DNA from: Porphyromonadaceae bacterium UBA7042
Lineage (GTDB): Bacteria; Bacteroidota; Bacteroidia; Bacteroidales; Muribaculaceae
Direction of reading: 5' to 3'
Assembly (NCBI GenBank): GCA_002494015.1
Contig: DLAR01000022.1
Location: forward strand, 1 to 11,592
Length of the DNA: 11,592 nt
A program made the position numbers and the translations under genes. Position 1 is the first letter of the stretch; every line of letters starts with the position of its first letter. The notes beneath the pieces were generated by a model. The model saw nothing but the letters and a program-made list of their open reading frames with translations. It made no database searches and was not told the DNA's origin. Of this stretch, positions 1 to 7,179 are shown piece after piece.

Positions 1-37
1 AATAACGAGTTGACTGAAAGATGCTACCACTTTGGGT

Positions 38-64
38 TAACATTTGTTATTAAACGACCTCTTA
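38..64 (+). repeat. Degenerate copy of the 6962-7003 palindrome family at the clpC 3' end
   Basis: Bases 45-64 match the right arm of the 6962-7003 palindrome at 18 of 20 positions. The match extends left through the palindrome centre (TAACA, two bases, TGTTA), giving 23 of 27 over 38-64. The outer left arm is not conserved, so only a 5-bp stem remains here. The repeat overlaps the clpC stop codon (TAA, complement of 62-64) and so lies where a clpC terminator would be expected. The stem is too weak to call a terminator with confidence. The remaining sequence 1-37 shows nothing I can assign. Confidence 0.5.
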
Positions 65-2653
65 TTCTTCTGCCGGTCCTGATTCCCCGATAGCGGGAAG
101 CAGGCGTTGCTCGATGGAGAGTTTTTCGGCCCCGGAGAGGAACTTGACTCTTATTTCGTCGCCTTCCTTGACCTCGGCATCGATAATCATCTCGGCCAGC
201 TCGTCTTCAAGATATTTCTGAATGGCGCGTTTGAGCGGCCGCGCGCCGTATTGCGCGTCATAACCTTTGTCAGCCAAGAAATCCCGCGCCTCGTCGGTGA
301 TGTTGAGCGTGTAGCCGAGTTGTTCCAGTCTTTTTTTGAAACCGGCGAGCTCGATGTCGATGATTTTGAATATAGATTCGCGGCTCAGCGGGTCAAACAT
401 GATTATATCGTCGATGCGGTTGAGGAACTCGGGAGAGAACGCCTTGTTAAGTGCTTTCTGTAACACGCTGTGGCTGTATTCCTTGTCGCCGTCCGAGGCT
501 CGGTTGAACCCGATGCCGGTCCCGAAGTCTTTGAGCTGCCGCGACCCGATGTTGGAGGTCATGATTATAATCGTGTTCTTGAAATCGATGCGGCGGCCCA
601 GACTGTCGGTCAGCCGTCCCTCGTCCATCACCTGAAGAAGGATGTTGAACACGTCGGGATGGGCCTTCTCGATTTCGTCGAGCAGGACGATAGAGTAGGG
701 GTGACGGCGCACTTTCTCGGTCAGCTGGCCGCCTTCCTCGTAACCGACATATCCGGGAGGCGCCCCGACGAGGCGTGACACGGTGAATTTTTCCATGTAC
801 TCGCTCATGTCGATTCGGATCAGGGTATCTGCCGAGTCAAACATGTACTCGGCCAGTTTCTTTGCAAGATGCGTCTTGCCGACACCGGTAGGCCCGAGGA
901 ACATGAAAGTCCCGATAGGTTTGTTGGGGTCTTTCAGCCCGATGCGGTTGCGCTGTATCGCCTTAACGATTTTGGCGATGGCGGCATCCTGCCCGATAAT
1001 CTGACGCTGGAGCGTGGGCGACATCTCTTTAAGCCGTCGCCCCTCGGCCTGCGCGATGCGCTGCACGGGCACCCCCGTCATCATGGCCACGACTTCGGCA
1101 ACCTTGTCCTCGTCGACAATCTCGCGGTGGGCGGTCAGTTGTTCCTCCCAGCGTCGCTTGGCATTTTCAAGCTCGGCCTTGAGTTTCTGCTCGCGGTCGC
1201 GGAACGATGCCGCTTTCTCGAAGTTCTGCGACTGGGCGGCGCGCAATTTTGCTGCGGCTGCCTCCTCGATGTTTTCTTCAAGCAGCTCGATGTCGCGCGG
1301 GACGGTGATATTGGTCACATGGACGCGCGATCCGGCCTCATCCATCGCGTCGATTGCCTTGTCGGGGAAGTTGCGGTCGCTGATGTAACGCTCGGTCAGC
1401 GATACACAAGCGTCAAGAGCCTCGGGGGTGAAGGTGACGTTGTGGTGCTCCTCATACTTGTCCTTGATGTTGTCAAGGATGACGCGGGTTTCCTCGGGAG
1501 TGGTCGGTTCTACCATCACTTTCTGGAAACGGCGTTCGAGGGCGCCGTCATTCTCTATGTTTTTGCGATACTCGTCGAGCGTGGTCGCGCCGATGCATTG
1601 GATTTCACCGCGCGCAAGGGCGGGTTTGAGCAGGTTGGCGGCATCCATCGACCCGGCGGCGTTGCCGGCTCCGACGATGGTGTGGAGCTCGTCGATAAAC
1701 AGGATGATATTCTTGTTTTTGGCAAGCTCGTTGAGAATCGACTTGATGCGTTCCTCAAACTGGCCGCGATACTTTGTCCCGGCCACGATAGAGGCCATGT
1801 CGAGCGAGATGACGCGCTTGTCAAAGAGTATTCTTGACACCTTCCGCTGAACGATGCGCAGGGCGAGACCTTCGACAATGGCCGATTTTCCGACCCCCGG
1901 CTCACCTATCAGCACCGGGTTGTTTTTCTTGCGTCGGCTCAGAATCTGCGCCAGTCGCTCTATTTCGACTTCGCGCCCGACGACGGGGTCGAGACGGCCC
2001 TCCTCGGCTGCAAGCGTCATGTCGTTGCCAAATTTGTCAAGGGCCGGCGTGTCGTTCCCTCGGCGCGAGGCCGTGCCTGCCGCAGCCTGCCGGGAAGGTT
2101 CGCTGCCCTCTTTCGGCGAGTCGGGCATTTCGTCGTCATCGTCATCGTCGCCAAACTCGGCACTCATGCTCGTCGCCTGACGGTCGGCGGCGTTTTTTCC
2201 TGACATGAGCGCGTAGAGGGTCTCATAGGTTACGCCGGCACGGGTAAAATGCCCCATGAACGCAGAGTTGCGGGCTTCTGAATTATGGAATATCGCGAGA
2301 AGGAGATGGGCCGCATCCACCTCGTTGCTTTTTAACATGCGAGCCTCAAGAACGCTGAGCTTTATTATGCGCCCCGTGATGTCGCTCATCGTGACATCGG
2401 CGATGGCGACATTCCCGTGATACCCGTTTTCCATAGCCGCGTCAAACAGCGACTTGTCAAGCTGCGAGCCTAAATCCCGGGCCGAAGTGCCGCGTGAGGC
2501 CCGCTCGACAAGGCTGAACGACGACGACCCGGCGTCGGTCAATAACGACAGCAACAAGTGCTCGGGCATGACATGCGTGCTGTTGTGGCGCACAGCCTGA
2601 TTGCGGCTGTCGGTCAGTATCTCTTTGAATTTCTGTGAATAAACTATGTCCAT
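62..2653 (-). CDS. clpC: ClpC-type AAA+ unfoldase, ATP-binding subunit of Clp protease
   Basis: This is an 863-residue class I Clp ATPase, a hexameric cytoplasmic unfoldase that threads substrates into a ClpP chamber. A Clp N-domain double repeat covers about residues 1-150 (PEHLLL near 30, AAHLLL near 114). An Asp-rich linker follows (about 167-207, six consecutive Asp). The first AAA+ module has Walker A GEPGVGKS (250-257) and Walker B ending in Asp321-Glu322. A UVR-like coiled segment starts near 474 (NFEKAASFRDRE). The second AAA+ module has Walker A GPTGVGKT (587-594), Walker B Asp659-Glu660, and a C-terminal D2-small domain. The UVR segment in place of a long ClpB middle domain, plus an I714-G715-F716 ClpP-docking loop, favour ClpC over the ClpB disaggregase. 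Length fits the family. I chose the ATG at 2653; the preceding in-frame TTG adds only one codon. The gene is divergent from gyrA. No clpP or adaptor gene is in the window. Confidence 0.93.
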   Translation of the reverse strand: MDIVYSQKFKEILTDSRNQAVRHNSTHVMPEHLLLSLLTDAGSSSFSLVERASRGTSARDLGSQLDKSLFDAAMENGYHGNVAIADVTMSDITGRIIKLSVLEARMLKSNEVDAAHLLLAIFHNSEARNSAFMGHFTRAGVTYETLYALMSGKNAADRQATSMSAEFGDDDDDDEMPDSPKEGSEPSRQAAAGTASRRGNDTPALDKFGNDMTLAAEEGRLDPVVGREVEIERLAQILSRRKKNNPVLIGEPGVGKSAIVEGLALRIVQRKVSRILFDKRVISLDMASIVAGTKYRGQFEERIKSILNELAKNKNIILFIDELHTIVGAGNAAGSMDAANLLKPALARGEIQCIGATTLDEYRKNIENDGALERRFQKVMVEPTTPEETRVILDNIKDKYEEHHNVTFTPEALDACVSLTERYISDRNFPDKAIDAMDEAGSRVHVTNITVPRDIELLEENIEEAAAAKLRAAQSQNFEKAASFRDREQKLKAELENAKRRWEEQLTAHREIVDEDKVAEVVAMMTGVPVQRIAQAEGRRLKEMSPTLQRQIIGQDAAIAKIVKAIQRNRIGLKDPNKPIGTFMFLGPTGVGKTHLAKKLAEYMFDSADTLIRIDMSEYMEKFTVSRLVGAPPGYVGYEEGGQLTEKVRRHPYSIVLLDEIEKAHPDVFNILLQVMDEGRLTDSLGRRIDFKNTIIIMTSNIGSRQLKDFGTGIGFNRASDGDKEYSHSVLQKALNKAFSPEFLNRIDDIIMFDPLSRESIFKIIDIELAGFKKRLEQLGYTLNITDEARDFLADKGYDAQYGARPLKRAIQKYLEDELAEMIIDAEVKEGDEIRVKFLSGAEKLSIEQRLLPAIGESGPAEE

Positions 2654-2778
2654 CAATCTTTGTACCTTTCTGAAAGTTTTGATGATAAATAAGCAAAAAA
2701 TGTGCCAAACTGGAGGTGCTGACAGATTTTTGGATTCGCTTTAGTACTAATAACAATTAAAAAACATTTCTTGATTGC

Positions 2779-2786
2779 CAAAGGTA
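2779..2786 (-). promoter_or_regulatory. Candidate -7 box (TACCTTTG) of the clpC promoter
   Basis: The complement of 2779-2786 is TACCTTTG, a perfect match to the Bacteroidetes -7 consensus TAnnTTTG. It is the only such match on this strand between the two genes. Transcription would start a few bases downstream, near 2772, leaving a leader of roughly 120 nt before the clpC ATG. No TTTG-like -33 element sits at the usual 19-21 bp upstream; that region overlaps the gyrA-facing box instead. The start site is inferred, not shown. Confidence 0.6.
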
Positions 2787-2809
2787 GCAATTTTTTCACG
2801 GAAAATTAC

Positions 2810-2817
2810 TACCTTTG
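2810..2817 (+). promoter_or_regulatory. Candidate -7 box (TACCTTTG) of the gyrA promoter
   Basis: TACCTTTG matches the Bacteroidetes -7 consensus TAnnTTTG exactly and lies about 110 bp before the gyrA ATG. Initiation near 2824 would give a leader of about 100 nt. As with the opposite box, no clear TTTG -33 element is present. The two boxes are mirror images 23 bp apart and form the ends of a palindrome, so the two promoters occupy the same DNA. Confidence 0.6.
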
Positions 2818-2838
2818 TAGGATAATTAACATATAAAA

Positions 2839-2888
2839 GTGCCGGGATTACACATTAATTATATGTAGGATATGATTGACCCCCGGAC
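2839..2888 (+). other. Potential structured leader upstream of gyrA
   Basis: GTGCCGGG (2839-2846) can pair with CCCGGAC (2882-2888), giving seven base pairs with G2841 bulged. Nested inside, TACACAT (2849-2855) pairs with ATATGTA (2861-2867) with one mismatch. The G/C-rich closing stem stands out in an otherwise A/T-rich leader. The segment lies inside the leader predicted from the TACCTTTG box. It matches no riboswitch class I recognise. A direct repeat TTAACATAT flanks it (2826-2834 and 2902-2910). Confidence 0.35.
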
Positions 2889-2926
2889 TCCTAAAGACTA
2901 TTTAACATATCTTGTAAGAATAAATC

Positions 2927-5551
2927 ATGATTGAAGAAGATCGCATTATTAAGATCAACATCGAAAATGAAATGAAGAGTGCCTACATCGACTATTCAAT
3001 GTCGGTGATTGTATCTCGCGCGCTCCCCGATGTACGCGACGGTCTGAAACCCGTTCACCGTCGTGTGCTTTACGGAATGAACGAGATGGGCAACACTTCG
3101 GATCATCCCCACAAGAAGGCTGCCAACTGCGTCGGTGAGGTTATGGGTAAGTATCACCCTCACGGCGACTCCTCGATTTACGGCACCGTAGTGCGTCTCG
3201 CCCAGCCTTGGGCACTCCGCTACACGCTCGTCGACGGCCACGGCAACTTCGGTTCGGTCGACGGCGACGGCGCGGCCGCTATGCGTTATACCGAGGTGCG
3301 ACTCCAGCGCATCGGCGAGGAAATGCTGGCCGACATCGAGTCTGACACCGTGGACTTCCAGCCCAACTATGACAACTCCCGTCAGGAACCTGTGGTGCTC
3401 CCCACCCGTTTCCCTAACCTTCTTGTCAACGGCGCGTCAGGTATCGCCGTCGGTATGGCCACCAACATGCCCCCCCACAACCTGACCGAGTCAATCAACG
3501 CCTGTGTAGCCCTCATCGACAATCCCGAAATGGAAATCTCCGAGCTGATGAAACACATCACCGCTCCCGACTTCCCCACCGGCGGCACGATTTACGGCTA
3601 CAACGGTGTAAAAGACGCTTATGAGACAGGCCGCGGACGCATCGTCATCCGTGCCCGTGCCGAAATAGAGGTGGAAGACAATCATGAAAACATAATCGTG
3701 ACCGAGATTCCCTACAACGTCATCAAAGCCGACCTGATTGCCTATATCGCCGACCTCGTCAATGAGAAAAAACTCGACGGCATCGCCGACATCAATGACG
3801 AGAGTGACTACAAGGGAATGCGCATTGTCATCAAGCTCAAGAGTGACGCCAACGCCAACGTTGTCCTCAACAAACTCTACAAGATGACCCAGATGCAGGC
3901 ATCATTCAGCGTCAACAACGTGGCCCTCGTCAACGGCCGCCCCAAGACTCTGAACCTCAAGGAACTCCTGTCGGCCTTTGTCGACCACCGTCACGAAGTG
4001 GTAATCCGCCGCACCAAGTTCCAGCTCGCCAAGGCTCAGGAACGCGCCCACATCCTCGAAGGTCTCATCATTGCCTCGCAGAACATCGACGAAGTAATCG
4101 CAATCATCCGCGGAGCATCTGACACCGAGACTGCCCGCGCCAAGCTCTCAGAGCGTTTCGGCCTGTCCGACGCCCAGACCGCCGCAATCGTCGAGATGCG
4201 CCTCCGTCAGCTCACCGGCTTGGAACAGGAAAAACTCCTTCAGGCCTACAAGGAAATCGAGGACCTTATCGCCCGCTACCAGCTCATTCTCAGCGATGAC
4301 CATGTGTGCCGCGAACTAATCAAAGAAGAACTGATTGAAATCCGCGACAAGTATGGCGACGACCGCCGCACCGACATCGACTATACCGCCGGCGACTTCA
4401 ATGCCGAGGACTTCTACGCCGATGACGACATGATTATCACCATTTCCCACCTCGGCTACATCAAGCGCACGCCGCTCAGCGAATTCCGCGCTCAGAACCG
4501 TGGCGGAGTAGGTGCCAAAGGGTCCGATACACGCGACGAAGATTTCATCGAGCACATCTATCCCGCCTCGATGCACAACTACATGCTGTTCTTCACCCAG
4601 AAGGGCCGCTGTTACTGGCTCAAGGTTTACGAGATTCCTGAAGGAGCCAAGAACTCCAAGGGCCGTGCAATACAAAATCTGCTCAACATCGAACCCGATG
4701 ACTGTGTCAAAGCGTTTATACGCGTGAAAGGGTTGAACGATGCCGAGTTTGTCGAGAAACACAACCTCGTATTCTGCACACGCAAAGGCGTAATCAAGAA
4801 AACGAAACTTGCCGCATACTCGCGTCCCCGCGCCAACGGAGTCAACGCCATCATCATCCGCGAAGGCGACGAACTCCTCGGAGTCGAGCTCACCGACGGC
4901 AACTCGCAGATCATCATGGCCAACCGCAACGGACGAGCCATCCGTTTCGACGAAACCCGTGTCCGCGAAATGGGCCGTATGTCAACCGGCGTGCGCGGCA
5001 TGACGCTTGACGACGACAACGACGAAATCGTAGGCATGATATGCATGGAACCCGACACCGTCAACACTGTAATGGTAATCAGCGAAAACGGTTACGGCAA
5101 GCGCACCGCCCTCGACGTCGACGTAGAGACTGAAGACGGCACCATCGAGCGAGTTCCCGTTTACCGCGTCACCAACCGAGGCGGCAAGGGTGTCAAGACG
5201 ATGAACATCACCGAAAAGACAGGCTCACTCGTTGCAATCAAGAGTGTAAATGACGACAACGACCTTGTCATCATCAACAAGAGCGGTATCACCCTCCGTC
5301 TCCGCGTGGCCGACATCCGCGTCATGGGACGTGCAACTCAGGGCGTGCGCATTATCAACCTCGAAAAGCGCAACGACACTATCGCTTCGGTATGCTGTGT
5401 CGACACTGACCCCGAAGAAGTTGTCGAGGAAGTTGAAGAATCAACCGACGTGATTGACGAAACCCTCGTCGACACCGGGGCTGAGGCAACGCTTTTCGAC
5501 GACGAGCCTGTTGACGAAATCGACGAGGACGAAACCGAAACAGAAGAATGA
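2927..5551 (+). CDS. gyrA: DNA gyrase subunit A
   Basis: This is the DNA-cutting and rejoining subunit of the A2B2 type II topoisomerase that introduces negative supercoils. It has 874 residues, normal for the family. The N-terminal breakage-reunion domain includes the quinolone-resistance region (HPHGDSSIYG, about 77-86). The catalytic tyrosine is Tyr121 in AAMRYTE, aligning with E. coli Tyr122. IPYNVIKADLI and MRLRQLTGLEQEKL mark the tower and coiled-coil regions. The C-terminal beta-pinwheel carries a GyrA-box-type motif, QNRGGVG (523-529), which supports GyrA over ParC, and a second RGGKG motif at 749-755. About 50 strongly acidic residues end the protein. The position equivalent to E. 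coli Ser83 is Ser82, but the Asp87 equivalent is Gly86. The start ATG gives a standard GyrA N terminus (EEDRIIKINIENEMKSAYIDYSMSV). The gene is divergent from clpC and is followed after 40 bp by the TPR gene. Confidence 0.97.
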   Translation: MIEEDRIIKINIENEMKSAYIDYSMSVIVSRALPDVRDGLKPVHRRVLYGMNEMGNTSDHPHKKAANCVGEVMGKYHPHGDSSIYGTVVRLAQPWALRYTLVDGHGNFGSVDGDGAAAMRYTEVRLQRIGEEMLADIESDTVDFQPNYDNSRQEPVVLPTRFPNLLVNGASGIAVGMATNMPPHNLTESINACVALIDNPEMEISELMKHITAPDFPTGGTIYGYNGVKDAYETGRGRIVIRARAEIEVEDNHENIIVTEIPYNVIKADLIAYIADLVNEKKLDGIADINDESDYKGMRIVIKLKSDANANVVLNKLYKMTQMQASFSVNNVALVNGRPKTLNLKELLSAFVDHRHEVVIRRTKFQLAKAQERAHILEGLIIASQNIDEVIAIIRGASDTETARAKLSERFGLSDAQTAAIVEMRLRQLTGLEQEKLLQAYKEIEDLIARYQLILSDDHVCRELIKEELIEIRDKYGDDRRTDIDYTAGDFNAEDFYADDDMIITISHLGYIKRTPLSEFRAQNRGGVGAKGSDTRDEDFIEHIYPASMHNYMLFFTQKGRCYWLKVYEIPEGAKNSKGRAIQNLLNIEPDDCVKAFIRVKGLNDAEFVEKHNLVFCTRKGVIKKTKLAAYSRPRANGVNAIIIREGDELLGVELTDGNSQIIMANRNGRAIRFDETRVREMGRMSTGVRGMTLDDDNDEIVGMICMEPDTVNTVMVISENGYGKRTALDVDVETEDGTIERVPVYRVTNRGGKGVKTMNITEKTGSLVAIKSVNDDNDLVIINKSGITLRLRVADIRVMGRATQGVRIINLEKRNDTIASVCCVDTDPEEVVEEVEESTDVIDETLVDTGAEATLFDDEPVDEIDEDETETEE

Positions 5552-5591
5552 AATAAACCCTAATATAAAGTTACTTAAAATCAATTCTCTT

Positions 5592-6863
5592 ATGAAGAAG
5601 ATTAGCATCCTTGGCCTATGCCTTGCAGCCGCATTTTCAATGACGGCACAGATCAATGTCGTTAAGGAGGCTGACCGCGAGTTTAAGAAAGTGAAAAACT
5701 ATGGAGAATACCAGAAAACTCTCCAGATGATCACCCCCGCGTTCACCAACCCCGAGACCGACAAAGACGCCCAGACCTTCTACATCCCCGGAAAGGCCGG
5801 ATTCAAACTCTATGACGACATGTATGGCCTCAAACAGTTTGGTCAGGACGTAAACCTCGTGGAAATGAGCAACGCCCTCATGGACGGCTATGACTACTCG
5901 ATGAAGGCTCTCGCCCGCGACACTGTGGTCGTTATCGACAAGAAGACCGGAGAACCCAAACTGAACAAAAACGGAGAAGTTGAAACCAAGACCAAATACT
6001 CAAAGGATATCGTCAGCCAGATTTGCGGTCACTTTGCCGACTTCAGCAATGCCGGCTCAATCTTCTGGGGCGAGAAAGATTTCAACAAAGCCTATGATGC
6101 CTTTACCGTCTATCTCTCGATTCCCGGTAATCCCGTCTTCGGCAAGGACGCTCCCAAGCAATTGCCCGACTCGACTGCTGCCGAGTTTGAAATGTATCGC
6201 GCCTATGCTGCGATGAATGCCAACAAACTCCCGCAGGCTCTCGACGCATTTGACTCGATGGTCGCACTCGGCGGTGTCCCCGACACTGTCGCCTACGACT
6301 TCGCCTTCAATGCCGCTTACCAGAGCGAAAAGGACTACCCCCGCATGCTGAAATATACCCAGCAGGCCTACGAGAAATTCGGCGACTCACAACCCCGTTT
6401 CCTCGAACTCCTTGTCAACATCCACATCGACCAGAAAGATTATGACACCGCCAAGCAGCTCCTTAACGGCGCTATCGCCAGGGATCCTAACAACGCCGGA
6501 TACTATTTCTCGCTCGGATTCCTCAGCCAGTCGATGAACGATATGCCCGCAGCCAAGGCCGCTTTCAAGAAAGCGACCGAGCTTGACCCCAAGCACGCCC
6601 GCGCCCTGCTCGCCTACGCATCCCTTCTCGCAACCGAGTTTGACGCCCTCGATAGCGACGCGTCTGCCAAGATGTCACAGGCCGAGTATAACAAATACTT
6701 CGTCGAGACCCTCAAGCCCATGCTTCTGGAAATCGCACAGTATTGCGAAGCTTCTTATGCCGCCGACGAGGAAATGACCGACGCGCTCCGCACCCTCCGT
6801 CAGGTTTACTACCGTCTCAACGATGCTGAAAACCTCAAGCGCGTAGAAACCCTCCTTCTCTAA
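5592..6863 (+). CDS. Exported tetratricopeptide-repeat protein of unknown function
   Basis: This 423-residue protein has a clear signal peptide: MKK, a hydrophobic core to about residue 16, and a likely signal peptidase I site after MTA (19). The first half (20-195) has no domain I recognise. The second half is helical repeats of TPR type at about 200-228, 234-264, 270-300 and 303-334. The last is the clearest: GYYFSLGFLSQSMNDMPAAK, then a repeat end at ELDPKHA. A helical tail follows. There is no lipobox Cys, so the protein is probably periplasmic and may act as a binding scaffold. I chose the ATG at 5592 because the signal peptide begins there; the frame runs open upstream to 5454 but only as overlap with the gyrA end. 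The 40-bp gap after gyrA has no terminator-like hairpin or TAnnTTTG box, so co-transcription is likely. No specific function can be assigned. Confidence 0.85.
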   Translation: MKKISILGLCLAAAFSMTAQINVVKEADREFKKVKNYGEYQKTLQMITPAFTNPETDKDAQTFYIPGKAGFKLYDDMYGLKQFGQDVNLVEMSNALMDGYDYSMKALARDTVVVIDKKTGEPKLNKNGEVETKTKYSKDIVSQICGHFADFSNAGSIFWGEKDFNKAYDAFTVYLSIPGNPVFGKDAPKQLPDSTAAEFEMYRAYAAMNANKLPQALDAFDSMVALGGVPDTVAYDFAFNAAYQSEKDYPRMLKYTQQAYEKFGDSQPRFLELLVNIHIDQKDYDTAKQLLNGAIARDPNNAGYYFSLGFLSQSMNDMPAAKAAFKKATELDPKHARALLAYASLLATEFDALDSDASAKMSQAEYNKYFVETLKPMLLEIAQYCEASYAADEEMTDALRTLRQVYYRLNDAENLKRVETLLL

Positions 6864-6875
6864 ACTGCAACCATT

Positions 6876-6896
6876 ACAGCTGCTTTATGCTGCTGT
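6876..6896. repeat. Short hairpin just after the TPR gene
   Basis: ACAGC (6876-6880) pairs with GCTGT (6892-6896). After a T/T mismatch, GC pairs with GC around a TTTAT loop. It begins 13 bases after the stop codon of the TPR gene. The stem is short and no U-run follows, so it is a weak terminator candidate on its own. Confidence 0.35.
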
Positions 6897-6908
6897 GAAA
6901 TAACAATT

Positions 6909-6945
6909 TATGCCGTGTCCGCATCCAAAAGCGCGACACGGCATA
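6909..6945 (+). terminator. Likely intrinsic terminator of the gyrA-TPR transcript
   Basis: TATGCCGTGTC (6909-6919) pairs perfectly with GACACGGCATA (6935-6945), an 11-bp stem. It can be extended inward by CGC pairing with GCG past one bulged C, leaving a loop of about eight bases. It lies 45 bp after the stop codon, in a convergent spacer. CATTTAATCC follows the stem, so the U-tract is modest. The stem is symmetric enough to work in either direction. Confidence 0.65.
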
Positions 6946-6961
6946 CATTTAATCCACAAAT

Positions 6962-7003
6962 TAAGAGGGCGTTTCATAACAAATGTTATGAAACGCCCTC
7001 TTA
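6962..7003. repeat. Perfect 20-bp-arm palindrome, founding copy of a short repeat family
   Basis: TAAGAGGGCGTTTCATAACA (6962-6981) and its exact reverse complement (6984-7003) are separated by only AA. In RNA this would form an 18-19 bp hairpin with a four-base AAAT loop. It lies between convergent genes and could be a bidirectional terminator; A/T-rich DNA lies on its left side. The arm recurs with 18 of 20 identity at 45-64 and at 11573-11592. This suggests a dispersed REP-like palindrome rather than a terminator unique to this site. It contains no protein-coding signal. Confidence 0.75.
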
Positions 7004-7057
7004 GCCTCTTTGGCAACGGCATCGGGCAGAGGTGTGTTGCAGAAACCACGGGAATAA

Positions 7058-7098
7058 AGAAATGGAATCACTCTTGCGCTCAAAGTGATTCCATTTCT
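7058..7098. terminator. Strong inverted repeat, probable bidirectional terminator
   Basis: AGAAATGGAATCACT (7058-7072) pairs perfectly with 7084-7098, a 15-bp stem. The stem continues inward past a bulged C: TTG (7074-7076) pairs with CAA (7081-7083) around a CGCT loop. T-rich sequence follows on both strands: TGTTATTGTTG after it on plus, and TTTATTCC after it on minus. This fits termination of transcripts arriving from either convergent gene. Direct evidence is lacking. Confidence 0.6.
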
Positions 7099-7142
7099 GT
7101 TATTGTTGTCAGGGAGATATTGTGATGTGTTAAAAGGTATGC

Positions 7143-7179
7143 CTTGTCAATGTTAACGCCTGTTTTTTTGATTGACAAG
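7143..7179 (-). terminator. Inverted repeat after the OmpA-like gene, possible terminator
   Basis: CTTGTCAAT (7143-7151) pairs exactly with ATTGACAAG (7171-7179), with a 19-base spacer that includes seven consecutive T on the plus strand. It begins 13 bases beyond the stop codon of the minus-strand lipoprotein gene. On the minus strand the hairpin is followed by GCATACCTTTTAAC, so the T-run is offset. It is a moderate terminator candidate for the envelope cluster. Confidence 0.45.

Larger units (their letters stand above)
2779..2817. repeat. Imperfect palindrome containing both divergent promoter boxes
   Basis: The arms CAAAGGTAG (2779-2787) and CTACCTTTG (2809-2817) are perfectly complementary. 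After one mismatch, AATTTT (2789-2794) pairs with AAAATT (2802-2807). This gives 15 of 16 matched positions around a 7-base centre. The palindrome lies upstream of both expected start sites, so it would act as DNA rather than as a transcript hairpin. Part of the symmetry follows automatically from two identical boxes facing outward. The inner A/T-rich symmetry is additional but could be chance. Confidence 0.6.

Noticed and set aside
869..1837. A 322-codon open frame on the plus strand inside clpC
   Set aside because: It is antisense to a well-supported gene. Its translation shows no domain, and high G/C coding DNA readily leaves the opposite strand open.
2654..2656. TTG as the clpC start codon, one codon before the ATG
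   Set aside because: The adjacent ATG at 2653 is the better start, and nothing in the leader favours TTG.
2663..2670. TACCTTTC near the clpC start as a plus-strand promoter box
   Set aside because: The last base does not fit TAnnTTTG, it lies far upstream of gyrA, and a perfect box exists at 2810-2817.
5454..5591. N-terminal extension of the TPR gene reaching back into gyrA
   Set aside because: These 46 codons overlap the gyrA end in another frame and would bury a clear signal peptide that begins at 5592.
6910..7125. A 71-codon open frame in the convergent spacer
   Set aside because: It is built from the inverted repeats themselves, shows no domain, and has no convincing start context.
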